DNA from: Ornithodoros turicata
Lineage: Eukaryota; Arthropoda; Arachnida; Ixodida; Argasidae
DNA length: 64,000 nucleotides
Assembly (NCBI RefSeq): GCF_037126465.1
Contig: NC_088202.1
Coordinates: 118,186,123-118,250,122, forward strand
Direction: 5' to 3'
The translations under genes and the position numbers were made by a program. Positions 23,083-34,286 of this stretch are shown piece after piece (position 1 is the stretch's first letter; each line of letters opens with the position of its first letter). The notes below the pieces were generated by a model, which was not told the origin of the DNA, did not search any database, and worked only from the letters and a program-made list of their open reading frames with translations.

Positions 23083-23498
23083 AGACGCCGCATTAGTTCA
23101 TAGAATGCGCCTCGACGTGGCCTTCACAGCACAGTGGCGCTACCGCTTGAAACATGTTAACTCTCCCCACTGCAGTCACTGCGGTGCTGTTGAAGATCTC
23201 GAGCACATTCTTCTCCATTCCCCACACTACCACCCTTCCCGCTCCATACTCTCCGCCTCCCTCAACGAGCTAGACTCCCGTCCCCTCTCCCTCACAAAAT
23301 TGCTTGGCCCCTGGCCGCATCCAGCTCACCAACGCTCTGTCCTCAAAGCTCTCTTCGCCTTTTTGGACGCCACAGGACTTCGATCCTCATTGTAACGGGA
23401 CCCATTCTTTCATTCCTTGCTTCACCTCCAGCAATGGGGTAGAGTATCGCCCCCGGCGATGAAACTCCCCACCCATTATCCTGAAATAAAGTTGTTTG
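23083..23498 (+). pseudogene. Family B non-LTR retrotransposon, short 3' copy B2 with 13-bp target duplication
   Basis: Encodes only the last 96 codons (23105-23395) of the family protein. The segment RLDVAFTAQWRYRLK is followed by a knuckle HCSHCGAVEDLEHILLH, then SKLLGPWP-type and LDATGLRSSL endings, all without a stop until the natural one. The 3' untranslated region ends AAATAAAGTTGTTTG. An exact 13-bp duplication TTCGTTAGTGATG flanks it at 23070-23082 and 23499-23511, fixing both ends and showing target-primed insertion. It lies in or next to the 3' end of family C copy C1. The open frame implies a young insertion. Confidence 0.93.
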
Positions 23499-23511
23499 TT
23501 CGTTAGTGATG

Positions 23512-25365
23512 GTGATGAATAGAAGAAAAAACAAGGGGGAGGTGAGGTACGACTAAATCGGACTGGCTGCCCCAGTACACCCACGTAGAGCAAAAAGAGA
23601 GAGCGAAAAAAAAAAAAAAAAAGAAATGGGAATGGTGAAAGAGAACGAAAGCTGCAGTCAAGCCGAGAGTCAAACACTGTGTAAGTCACAACATAGTGTC
23701 ACGGTTGTTAATCACAATTAACGCAATAGACCCGTAGTTCTAACGTATAAAGGACACTAATCAACTTAGCAGCAGAGCCTGCAATGCGACCGCTTGGTGA
23801 TGTACTGGCCAAAGACTTAAAATTTTCGTTGCGTGGAAAGGGCGAGAATCCAGACGAGACAAGCTCACTTCTAGGACCCTACGACTGTCGGCGTACTTCG
23901 AAGAATCGAGGAGAATGTGTTCCGAGTCTTCTATGACGCTGCATTGGCCGCATTTGGCCATTTGGACACTTGCCCAGTTTGTACAGCAAGCGAGGGCATG
24001 CGCAAGGCACGCAGCAGGTCGAGGTAGGGATGGAGACTCTTGTAATCTGCGCTCAGGGTCAAGCCTGTATAACAACGAAGACCGTGCAGATGTAGACACC
24101 AAGGAGATGGTTAACATTTAACAACACCAAGGAGATGGTTAACAACAACGCGACCGTTGTGAGCAGCTCGGCGTGCCCCCCCCCCCCCCCAGCCGCGTCC
24201 ACAGTCTCGTTTCCTGCGATGCCACAGTAACCAGGGATCCACTGGAACTGTATGTCATGTCGCGCTGAGAACGCAATTACATGCATGTGCAGTACGTCTT
24301 GCATCACAGGTTCGAGAGATCCCACAACAAAAACAACAACTTTGTTACGAGATGATGACTGGCGAGTTTCATCGCAGGAGTTTCATCGCATCATTGTGAA
24401 GGGGCTCATTATTTCATTCCCCGCATCACCACCAGGAATGGGGTAGAGTATCGCCCCCTGGCGATGAAACTCGCCAGTCATCATCTCCAGGGGGCGATAC
24501 TCTACCCCATTCCTGGTGGTGATGCGGGGAATGAAATAATGAGCCCCTTCACAATAGATCCCATAACAAACATAGAGGTCACTGCATCTAAACCACATTT
24601 TGAATCGCTATAAATAGTGCAACGAGAGATGTTTGGCTGATTCGCGATGAAACTTATGCCATTTGCATCCTGTGCAGCTCAGCTGCTGCAGCAGAAGTGA
24701 CGTGTGGCAGACGTGCAGGTCTTTCAACATCCAGCTCCGAAATCACAAATGCTCAGAAAGTGGCAGACAACGTAGTTTAAGCATCAGTGAAAACTTGAAG
24801 TCTGCCTGCCGAACTCTCGAGCAAATCGGGGCTAAGCTGTCGAAGGACGATGAAAGAGACATCTCTCCGGCTTTGCAAACCGGGTATCTCGGCCCACACT
24901 GCAGGAGGGTACAAGAACCCACATTGGCACAATCGGGTATGTGCAGTGCTTGTGCTTGGGAATAAGACGACGCTGCGCCAGAACAGATTGGTGAAAGCAG
25001 AGCTGGTGCGTCGCGATATAGTTCTAGGTAGAGGATGGCGAAGGTAACGCGGAGCTATCCGCGAATAGTCGCGGAACGATTCTTGCATCCTTAAAGCTGA
25101 GATAGATTGTTCTGTCGCCTCTGCCATAGCGAGCACGTTTGAGATTGACCGAGGTACACCAAGGCACAGCTTTACACTCTTGGCTAATGTGGACTCAAGG
25201 GTTTGCTCTGTTGTGATAGGGAGGTCACGAAGTATCGGGATGTGGTATGCAAGCAGCTGAGTGATGAGCGGACGGTGGACACCGAGCATTGCTTGTGTAG
25301 AGGCATCCTACCGAGAGCCATACAAATATCAGTCTGCCCTCTGCTCGTGCTTTCAGACTGCGTAC
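23512..25365 (-). pseudogene. Family C non-LTR retrotransposon, RT thumb to 3' end, copy C1
   Basis: Read on the minus strand: RT C-terminal part (25289 down to about 24820, with LRDLPITTEQTLES and KLCLGVPRS), RNase H starting QVFTDA, AELHRMQMA near 24665-24690, SDSK near 24600, then FQWIPGYCGIAGNE near 24230. A poly-Gly run from a C tract (24178-24192) follows, then a knuckle CGQCSVIEDSEHILL and the C-terminal GPW-type tail. A tandem duplication at about 24103-24143 (CAAGGAGATGGTTAAC twice) and several shifts break the frame. Insertion B3 sits between the second and third RNase H blocks. 3' untranslated sequence resembles C2 (GACTGGCTGCCCCAG near 23568). The 5' boundary is at a (GGT)n tract near 25370. 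Confidence 0.85.
24317..24569 (-). mobile_element. Family B insertion B3 with internal perfect hairpin, inside C1
   Basis: A short family B 3'-end insertion whose tail, on the minus strand, ends AACAAAGTTGTTG. The body contains two copies of the B 3' untranslated region in opposite orientation. Positions 24393-24461 and 24487-24555 are exact complements over 69 bp with a 25-nt spacer. A 14-bp target duplication with one mismatch (AGATCCCA then C/T then AACAA) flanks it at 24317-24330 and 24556-24569. Inversion within one target-site pair is the outcome expected of twin priming or template switching during target-primed reverse transcription. Confidence 0.88.
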
Positions 25366-26334
25366 CTCCGGTGGTGGTGGCGGTGGTGGTATTTGTTAGT
25401 CATTTACATTAATTTAATCACTTTACCCCCGTACACCAAATGGTGAGGCCAAAACGTTAAATGCAATCTCCCACGTACAAGCTACAGAAACGGCCGCGTA
25501 GACGTTCATTCAAAAAGAGAAGCGAGGAGGTGAAATGTTGGTACCTCTTACAGCCCTGTGGCTTAAACGGTACGCTTTATTTTTAAACCATGGGCCATTT
25601 CCTGAAAGGTCCATTTGGAGCTATAGAGTGTAACTTTTCAAGTCATCTAGCATGGTCTTCTGCGTCCCCACTGTGTATCTCAATGACCATTGGTGCTTCT
25701 TTCATATGTGTATTTTTTTCTTCATCTTCCTTTTTGCGGCGTACTCAGTTGTTGTACTTGCACATAAGTTTAACTTCATTCTCATATCTCGCATCTAATG
25801 TTTCGCGTGTAACGGGGTAGTGTACTGCTCTCCAGTGGTGAATGACCCCATGTCATAGTCAGGATTTATTTGTTGTTGTTCTGCGTCTTCGAAATTGCAT
25901 CTGCGCTGATTGTACCTAGTGCAAAGTGAGCTTTTAGCAGAAGCGCACAGCCCATCTGGTCCAGCACTCAGCTCTTCAGTTTGTTGACGCAAGTGAAAGG
26001 GCAGATTCTGCTTCTTCAAGCGGCAGAGTAGAGAGAGTTCTTCGGCGGTGTTGACTTCGCTTAAAGCAGTAAAACAGATGGATAGCGAAAGGGGACTTCG
26101 GTTTACGACCGTTGTATTTACGAGTAGCTGTGCGTTCCACTTTATGGCATCTGAAAATCGATTATAGAGTTCAGATGTCGAACGGAGGAACAGGCGAATG
26201 CTTAAGCATATGGTAATTTACGCGAGCTTTTGTTGAACAACAAAATTGGCTAGCATGCAATATTGGCCGTGGATGGAGCAATAACACCGAGGGCAGACGG
26301 TTTGCATACGAGCTAACGCCAAGTCGCAACTCGC
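25366..26334. other. Unassigned stretch starting with a (GGT)n tract
   Basis: GGTGGTGGTGGCGGTGGTGG at about 25371-25390 resembles, in reverse, the (CCA)n tail of family A, but no A coding or untranslated sequence is next to it. The rest has only short frames; a long-patch motif near 25815-25860 (GTGTACTGCTCTCCAGTGG) resembles 3025-3070 in reverse and may be a small dispersed repeat. Confidence 0.5.
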
Positions 26335-26338
26335 AACT

Positions 26339-29300
26339 GGGTCATTCCACGCCAAGTGATCCAGCGATACTGCTCGACCACCGCCGATTTTTACGAAAAA
26401 AATCTGAGTTCATTGTGGTGGTAGACGTATCCCAAATCCAAAATATTAGCCTCAAATAGCGACGCGTTCCGGCGCTAGTGGGCTCTGAAGTTCGCGCTGC
26501 GAGCAAAAACTGTGGCCCCTCTGGAAGCGTGTTGTGAGCGTTCTACGGAACCGAAGAAGCCCAAAATATAAACGTGTTTTCTAGAAGGACAATATCACCA
26601 ACTGACCGAATTTCAATAGTTTACCGCAAAATTTGGGATTTGCGAGATTCTGGGAAACACTTCAAAATTTGCCCAACTTTGACATTTCTTATAAAAATAG
26701 CTACAGCATCTACCAAAACGAAATTTTGCAGGTGTGAAGCCCCTCGGGAGTAGTCTATAACAAAAAAGGATTAACCCTTTTCTTAACGATCTAGTTGTGT
26801 TAAAAAAATCGTTAATTCGCGGAAATCCTTAAAAAGTCCACATTTCCGGGTTAAAATTTTCAATGGCGATAACAAGCTAGAAATATGCGATTTACATAGA
26901 ACTGTAGAAGAACTTCTCATTTATGCGTGGAGAAAAAATCAGGAAGTTTTTTTTTATAAACTGAAGAAATATATATGTCGTGACGACGATGCCGACGCAA
27001 CGCGGCCAGCCTCATCAACATCGCTACCGCGCGCCACGCTCGGCAATCAGTTCCGTTGAGCGCACAGTCCAGACCAGCCGGTCGCGCTGATCCCGAAATA
27101 AAATCCGTCTCCTCTTACGTCGGCCAGGCCTCATTCTTCTCCCTCACATATATATATTTTTTTTTCGGCGCTATACTCGCGAAGTAGGCTTTGCAGGGCG
27201 GTCATAAGCGCATGCTGATCCTGCTGGCCTAAAAAAACCTTGAGGTAAAACCAAAATTTTAGCAAAAGGAATGCTGGAAGGTGTTCTACAAGAGGAGTGA
27301 GTCAACATTGAAATGGTAATTTCCCTATTTCGATAGAGCTCTTTCGACCATCTCAATGTCGCGGCTGCACACAGTTGACTGTAACTACTGACCACCCGTA
27401 CGCTCAAATGCACGAAAGAATGAGCACTTGTGAGGATATATCTCACAGGCGTTCTAGAAGCAGACTCAGTGTAGAGTACTCATCTTCACACGCTTCCGAA
27501 CAGCCGGTTCAAGGCTCTCCCTTCGCTTCTCATGTTCACTGCTTTGTTTATCTTTCTTGGCGGGTTTGGTCGGAGGGCAGTCCGCACTTGGTACACATAC
27601 AATCTCTTGTAGCAGCAGTTCGACTCGGTCTTTGTTCCTTTTTTTGTTCCTCTTTGGAACTCAAAGGTACAACACATTCTGCACAGGAGTATCCCATATT
27701 AGCTGCAGTTTTAAGAGACAGTTCAATTTCGACAGCATTGCACACGTGCAATTTGTGTTGCTCGTTTTTTAAACCACTTCTTTTGGTGGTCGTCGTCGTT
27801 GCACTCTCGGATATCTTGAACCTATAGACCTTGTCGCGTTACTCTCAAACCACGAATCTCCGTGCGCTCGTTAACCTCGTTCCCAGCGACGACACAAGAG
27901 GGGTGGACTGCCAAAATCGCTCTTCCCATTGGGATGAATTCTGGTGGCCGCCGTCTTTAATGGGTCTGACTTACGATAACGTAATATTCGATATAACTAG
28001 TCATCTGGTAAAGATATGAGTAGCGTATCAACGTTCGAAAGATCAAAGAAAAAGATTATTGCTCGCTTTCGCGTGTGATGTGCACAGTTGTTCACGTGAG
28101 AAGAGCTGGCCCATGGGATATTTTTTTCTACACCGGTTCCCGAGCGGAAGAAACTGAACGCGCACGAAATGAAGAGGACGGACACGAAAACGAACGAAAA
28201 CACACACGGGAAAATGAAGGAACTCGGCAAACTGCAGTCCACACGTGCACAGTTCATGTGACTAACACGGGGTGGCAGCACTAAAGGCGGCGCCCATCCC
28301 TTGAGTCGCGTTTTTGTGTATAGATTCCGATGACACTTCGGCGACTGCTAGCACCAGCAAAGGACATCCACAGCGGTGAGTGTTGAATCGCTCCCCTTCT
28401 TTTACCGTAGCTTGTTTTACTGCTTGGTGTTTCACGGGAAACAACGAATTAGAGCAACATAATCCATTCTCTGGCTTTTCTCTCCTTCGCCCCATTTGCT
28501 CGCGAGTGGTATTCCACATGAAAGTTCCAATAATGGGATTGTAGCGTCTAGTATATTTTTAACGAAATTCAGCTGTAGCACATATTGCGATAGATTTTTT
28601 TTGCCCCTAAAATTAACGTGTAGTGTATCACAACTCACTCTTCATATATAATTTGATTTTATTCCTTCCTTGTGTTACAGTGACCCAATTTTCTTCCATG
28701 ACGTTTTCTTAAAATCATGCGTGTCATTTCTGTAAAACCTTTTTCTTGTCTATGTTTTCTCTGCAGTGCACGTTTTTCAAGGGCAACTACTACAACGCTT
28801 CACCGCAGACATTCCTCACCTTGGGAAAGTTTCACATTGAGTATTTTACAGATGGTGCTGTGTCATAGCGTAAAAACAAAACAAAAAATTCGTCAATCTC
28901 TGTCACCATGTATATGAATTTGGTATGAGCTCCTTGGCATTTTTTGTGCGACATCACATGGGAATGGTCCCTGCGACGGTGTCGGGGGAACGTTGAAGAC
29001 CCTCGCAGAAAAATATTCAAAGACCATTCAAACCAGAAACCATTCTAAAACCAAATCTTGACGCCTCATGATCTGGGTGACCATAAACGAAATTGAAACG
29101 GAAGCATAGACTTTGCTCATAAAACCGCGCTTTAATTACAGGGCGGGTGATATCCCAACAGAGGTACTAATTTCTGAAATGAAGGAAGGAGAGGCGCAAA
29201 AAGGAACTGAAGGTGTACAAGGTCGAAATTTATAGACATACTTTAAGCAGCATGGCGGCAAGCGCCAAAAAGGGGAAATGGGAAATCAGTAGTCAAGCGA

Positions 29301-30148
29301 ACTTGAACTGTCCAATGGGGCCGGTCGAAAGAGCTCTTATATATGTAAAATATTGACTTAATTCACTTTCAGAAATGCTTCATGCATTTCTTCTTCTAAA
29401 ATTTGAATTTCACCTCAAGGTTTTTGAGGCGAGCAGGATCAGCGTGCGCTTATACTCGGTGACCGCGCTGCAAAGCCTACGTCGCGAGTATAGCGCCTAA
29501 AAAAAGTAATTTCTTCAGTTTATGAAAAAAAAAAAAAAACCTCCTGATTTTTTCTCCGCGCATAAATGAGGAGTTCTTCTACAGTTCTATGTGAAGCGCA
29601 TATTTCTAACTTGTTATCGGCATTGAAAATTTTAACCCTGAAATGTGGACTTTTTAAGGATTTCCGGGAATTTACGAATTTTTTACAACACCTAGATGGT
29701 TGAGAAAAGGGTTAATATTTTTATTATACACAACTCCCGAGGGGCTTCACACCTGCAAAATTTCGCTTTGGTACATGCTGTTGCTATTTTTATAAAAAAT
29801 GTCAAAGTTGGGCAAATTTGAAGTGTTTCCCAGAATCTCGCAAATCCCAAATTTTGCGGTAAACTATACAAATTCAGTAAGTTTGTGATATTGTCCTTCT
29901 AGAAAACACGTTTAAATTTTTGGTTTCTTCGGTGCCATATTACGCTCACAACCTAGAACGCTTCCAGAGGGGCCACGGTTTTTGCTCGAAGCGCAAACTT
30001 CAGAGCCCCCAGCGCCGGAACGCGTCGCTATTTGAGGCTAGTATTTTGGATTTGGGATACGTCTCTCATCAAAATGAACTCTAATTTTTTTCGTGAAAAT
30101 CGTCTGAGGTCGAGCAGCATCGCTGGATCACTTGGCGTGGAATAATCC
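26339..30148. mobile_element. Long-inverted-arm DNA element 1, 4-bp target duplication
   Basis: A 3.8-kb element whose arms of roughly 0.83 kb (about 26339-27350 and 29320-30148) are imperfect inverted copies. The ends read GGGTCATTCCACGCCAAGTG on the left and, complemented, GGATTATTCCACGCCAAGTG on the right. AACT flanks both (26335-26338, 30149-30152). The interior 27350-29320 has only short frames: one on the minus strand at 27548-27751 has CAEC and CTKC cysteine pairs but no recognised domain. Long arms with 4-bp duplications occur in superfamilies such as Sola, Chapaev and Academ; I cannot choose between them. Its ends resemble those of the element at 48884-51694. Confidence 0.85.
26976..27148 (+). 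mobile_element. Probable solo LTR inside the left arm of element 1
   Basis: The left arm contains about 175 bp that is missing from the right arm. It begins TGTCGTGACGACG, ends CTTCTCCCTCACA, carries AATAAAAT near 27098 as a poly-A signal, and is flanked by TATA on both sides (26972-26975 and 27149-27152). TG...CA ends, a small target duplication and absence from the sister arm fit a solo LTR left by recombination of an LTR retrotransposon. The sequence is not related to the LTRs at 59.5 and 60.5 kb. Confidence 0.7.
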
Positions 30149-30152
30149 AACT

Positions 30153-31266
30153 GCATTGTATTCGCGAGCAATTGACTAGGGCAATGAACTATGCCTGAAG
30201 ACGTTTGGAGCGAGCAGTTAGTAAAAATATTGGCGTGCAACTATGATTTACTTTCCTTCTGTTATCGTAATAAAAACAATAATATGGAGCATTATCTACC
30301 CCGCTTACTTTCGGGAACAGGTTTTGTGCACATAGTATTGCAATGGCCGTAAATAGTTAAGAAGGAAAAAATATCCCTCGCGTTATTCCGTGCCCCATGT
30401 TCAGATGCTTGGAAAGCCAGGTCCTATAACTGACGCAACCAAAAAGACTCCACAAGTTTACGGGACAGGGGGTTCTTACTCTGGATTCCGAACAATAGTT
30501 GATTTTGGAACTATGTATCATGCTTCGTTCGTACATTTATCCAGGTTTTATCCAGGTTATCCAGGTTTTACCTTTTCTCTTTCTCACACGTGCCCTGGGG
30601 TAGTGAGCTATAATTTACGTGATAAATTTTCGCATCCATCGTCACTATGTACAGTTGCTGCTGTGGTTTTGCCTCATTTGACACCAGCGTTGTTTCTGCT
30701 GCTCCACAAAAAGTCTGCATACACTGGTAATTGGAAGATGCCCTATAACTGAAATTGACTTAATTTTTGCTGTGGCATAACATGTGCAGCTTTGGTTCCA
30801 TAGTGAATGTATCATGCATATCAGCCAAAGTAAATGCATAGCATGGATATGTAAAGCATGGTGTTCTCCCAATATAGCAACTACGAACTGGTGCCATATT
30901 GCACCAACACACGGTCTGATATACGGATAAGGATATACGCGCTTAAATTTAGAGATAAATCTAAACATCACATAAATGGGACGACGAACCAAAAGCTCAC
31001 TTAGAAAGGCAGTTCCTTTCTACGAGCAAAACAGATACTATATCCATTGCCTGTCTTGCGAGCGTCTGCAAATTCGATAGTCCTGCTCGCATTCCAGTCA
31101 AAACCAAGGGTGAGATGTCTAAGTTTAATTTGATTATACGCACAAAAAACACTGAATTGAGGAATTGCTTGGTGTATCAGCTCACCATCAAGATGGGGTT
31201 TGTGTTTCTTACTTGTTTTGGTATGAGGGAAAATAAGACTCAGTGTACACGCCATTCATATTCCAT
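30153..31266. other. Unassigned stretch
   Basis: AT-rich. A short direct repeat of TTATCCAGGTTT occurs three times at about 30536-30573. Open frames at 30390-30752 and, reversed, 30645-30992 have no recognisable domain. Confidence 0.5.
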
Positions 31267-31268
31267 GA

Positions 31269-31482
31269 CAACGTTAAACATTTTACAATAAGGCAAAACA
31301 TCCTTAAGCCATTGCACCCATATTACGCCCTTAGTACACTCACACCAATGTAGATGTGCACCAAATTCACACCCATCTATGAGAGGATCAGCCTCGAAGG
31401 GGTGTAATACGGGTGTGATCTGGGTGTATATTGCAAAACACACCTCCATTACACTAACATAGGAGTAAAAAAGTTTAGTGTG
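31269..31482. mobile_element. Small CACTA-like non-autonomous element, copy 2
   Basis: Ends related to the 996-bp element at 39869-40864: right end complemented reads CACACTAAACTTTTTTACTC, left end CAACGTTAAACATTTTACA. GA flanks both ends (31267-31268, 31483-31484). The interior is dense in ACACC/GGTGT in both orientations. CACTA-type termini with 2-3-bp duplications and subterminal repeats in both orientations describe the EnSpm/CACTA group (inference). Confidence 0.55.
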
Positions 31483-31600
31483 GATTTGGCAGCGTCTTAG
31501 GTTCTGTTGGCATACTGCACCACAGCTTAGGTGTCACACGGACACCTTTGTTGAGGAAGATTGGCCACTGTTCGTGGGAACATGCATTTGGTAGGGCGTA
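31483..31600. other. Short spacer with TCACACGGACACC motif
   Basis: The stretch GGCATACTGCACCACAGC near 31509 resembles GGCACACTGCACCGGAACTC near 43528, indicating a further dispersed repeat whose limits I cannot define. Confidence 0.35.
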
Positions 31601-32481
31601 GGCTGCGTTCCCTTTGGCCAACTTTCTGCACCAAGTCGAACCAACATCTTATGACCGACTTCAAGACGGTACCGTCTCGTACGTACTTATCCGTCCGTCT
31701 TATACGTACCAGCTCGGTAACTCCACCCACAAACAACTTTACGACAATCGGAGGTTATGGGTTGAAATCCAACTGCTGGTGCCTTTTTATTTTTTCAACT
31801 GTTATTATTGAAACGAAAGTCAGTTTATTTCGCCACGATCGCCAGTTCCTCCAAAGCCTATTTGATTCGTCTATGTGGCGTTAGCAAAAAATAAATAAAT
31901 AAATAAATAAACAGAAATAAATAAATAAATTGAAGATATTTCTCAGGTACCCCGTACTAAAAAATCCTATATGTAGATCCTATACATATTGTGTTATTGG
32001 ATATAGGACGTATAAGTGGTGTAGGTACCACAGGAGTTATAGGTTATAAATAGGAGCAATATAGGTATTATAGGAGATGTAGGACCTGCGTCTCCTATAT
32101 GATCTTTACACTGCGTGTATGGGGACACTGTATGAAATTTGGCTGTGGCGATACATGCATACACATGCAATGAACAAAAATAATACAAAAGTAGTAAAAT
32201 AAAATACCGTCTACTTCCTTGCAAATTATTTATTAATATCATTCACAATTTGAAGCTATGTGAGGTAGTACGTCACAAACGAAATCGCTTCACGCCCTAG
32301 GGGGTCACGTGGCAATGCTGCTCAGGATGATTGGCTAGAACATCACCAACTCTCCCAAGTTTGCGGTCTGCCACCGATTCGGAGCAACTCGAGTTGGCCG
32401 TCGTTGGTGGTGTCGGCCGACTCGGACCAACTCCAAATTTGTCATAATTGGTGGAGAAAGTTGGCGCGTGTGAACGCAGCC
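31601..32481. mobile_element. Possible Harbinger/Tourist-like non-autonomous element
   Basis: Left end GGCTGCGTTCCCTTTGGCC followed by AACTTTCTGCACCAA; right end complemented GGCTGCGTTCACACGCGCC followed by AACTTTCTCCACCAA. Flanks are GTA and TTA, close to the TWA target of Harbinger elements but with one mismatch. Inside lie an (ATAA)n microsatellite (31889-31930) and a stretch rich in TATAGG motifs (31970-32095). No transposase. The pairing of ends is good; superfamily assignment is tentative. Confidence 0.55.
31889..31930. repeat. (ATAA)n microsatellite
   Basis: Tandem AAAT/ATAA tetranucleotides with one CAGA interruption near 31912. Confidence 0.9.
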
Positions 32482-32484
32482 TTA

Positions 32485-32893
32485 CGCACTTTGAATTCTA
32501 CATCCTTTATGTGAGTGAATAATTTTATCGCGTTCGGCCACCTACGAGTATATACGAGCTGAAATACGTTTATCTCACCAGGTATGCTTCACCACGAAAG
32601 CGTTGTTCCCCTGGAATGACAGTTGATATATTTCGTCGTGTTTCAGGATATATTTTCACACTGCTGTTCCACACGACACCCTTGTTTAGCTCTTCCGAAC
32701 AATAAGGTTGCAAAACAGCCTAAAATGTGGCACAAATGTTCTGGTCTTACTCATGATAGAACAAAAACGGCCTCATAGTCCATACTATGCAGTACCTCGT
32801 GTCTGTCTGTGTTTCGCAAACGTGAACTAAAAGAAAAACCAAAAAGCTAAAAAAAAATCACAAGAAAGCACAGAATACAACTTAGGAGAGAAA
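32485..32893. other. Unassigned stretch
   Basis: AT-rich with an A-rich run near 32846; no feature recognised. Confidence 0.5.
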
Positions 32894-33071
32894 CACAGAA
32901 TTAGGTAAATGGGTAGAAATCCAGCGAACCGGTAGAATGTGGGAAGGGAGTTGCCTCAGGACAGAAGCCGCCGATATTTCGAACAGAGACTGCCCAGAAG
33001 AAGAACAGTCTCTGTTCGAAATATCGGCGGCTTCTGTCCTGAGGCAACTCCCTTCCTACAGAATTAGGTAA
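32894..33071. mobile_element. Retro-inserted perfect hairpin with 14-bp target duplication
   Basis: Positions 32942-32992 and 33006-33056 are exact complements over 51 bp with a 13-nt loop. The whole is bracketed by a 14-bp direct duplication ACAGAATTAGGTAA (32894-32907, 33058-33071). The insert contains CAGCGAACCGG and a GAAGCCGCCGATATTTCGAA core, which I associate with tails of Penelope-like elements in chelicerates (family resemblance only). A long target duplication indicates target-primed reverse transcription, so the hairpin is a 5'-inverted, truncated retro-insertion rather than a DNA-transposon MITE. Confidence 0.75.
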
Positions 33072-33480
33072 GTTCTGAAGTACTCGCATCGACTTGCATT
33101 ATTCCTGATTATATCCGATGGGGCATAAGAGAGTAATTGAAATCGAAGAGGATCGCCAGGCATGTCCTCCGGGATGTCAAGTAGATAAAAAGAATAAGAA
33201 AAGGAATTCTGCTTCTCCGGTGTCTCGCTTTTTTCCTCTGGGTTCCGCTCTTTCGGCTTCATTTCGTTCATCACCGTTGAACGATAACGGAAAAGGGCAC
33301 CATTACGGTGACGATACAGCATAGGTATTCCCATTATGCCGGTTACTGTGTGACGATTCATTGCCCAGTTGCATTTATTGGTCCATTAGATTCATTCTCA
33401 CGTTCATACAACGCCGAGAATATCCGAAGTAATCGCACCAGCTTACGCAGTAATCCAGAGGCTAGTGAAGTGATGAAAGA
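33072..33480. other. Unassigned stretch
   Basis: Short reading frames on both strands, none recognised. Confidence 0.5.
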
Positions 33481-33481
33481 T

Positions 33482-33572
33482 GGAAGTCACTGAAAAGGTG
33501 AGCCAGCTGTAGGACTCGAACCCACATCTTCTGGATTACCGATCCAGGGCTCTACCAATAAATGCTAGTGAA
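33482..33572 (-). mobile_element. tRNA-derived SINE, family 1, copy a
   Basis: On the minus strand: TGGTAGAGCCCTGGATCGG, an anticodon-stem-like CTGGA/TCCAG pair, and a B-box GGGTTCGAGTCC, then the family body CAGCTGGCTCACCTTTTCAG and TGACTTCC. Five copies of this head or body occur in the window (33.5-37.0 kb). Confidence 0.8.
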
Positions 33573-34286
33573 GTGTTTGTAGTCTGCACCTATTGTCGCA
33601 GCAACTATTCGTAATCAATTGCCTACGCAAACCTCAAGGTGATCTATTGTTGTTCAATGTCTATTATTATGAGGTTGAATCTTGTGGTCTTTGTAGTGCG
33701 GTGCGCATTATGTGCGATTCATAGAGTCGTTTGTGGGCTCATAAATATTATTATACATGACATATGCCAACGGTGTGCTACAAAATATCTCTCAAATGTG
33801 TTGCAATAGGTCAGTTTCACTATTATCGTCATAATAACATCGTTAACCCATGGTTTATCACTCGGGCCACAAAAATCCCGTGGAACGATACTCCATGCAC
33901 CTTAACTGCGTTAGCTTCTCTCATACTATATTCATGACCCGTCCCAATTCTCGTACTGGTACGTACTTATTTATAATGCGCCGGTTTTGTGTCACCTGTT
34001 GTATCCATTTATGCCATGTAAGCAGCGAATTTTGGAAGGACTGCTGCAAAGCTCCAGGTAATGCTACGACACGGTGTTCATAGTGTGATGGTCATTTAGT
34101 ATTCTTGGGCTTTAGTTATCCCCATGCTATCTGAAGTTCAGAATTGTTGCCTGGTGTTATCTTTTTCCTTTAATGTGGACCAAATAAGTTCAAATTGAGT
34201 TCATTGGTCACAGAGAAACGGAATGCTATAATACGTCCCATTACGGGTGTACCTCTGTAGAAGCGCGAGTTCCGAAACAGGGAAAG
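33573..34286. other. Unassigned stretch
   Basis: AT-rich; nothing recognised. The 77-codon plus-strand frame at 33850 has several Cys residues but no known arrangement. Confidence 0.5.

Noticed and set aside
27375..27827. 150-codon plus-strand frame in the centre of element 1
   Set aside because: Low-complexity Ser/Val-rich translation, with opposite-strand frames equally open; no domain recognised.
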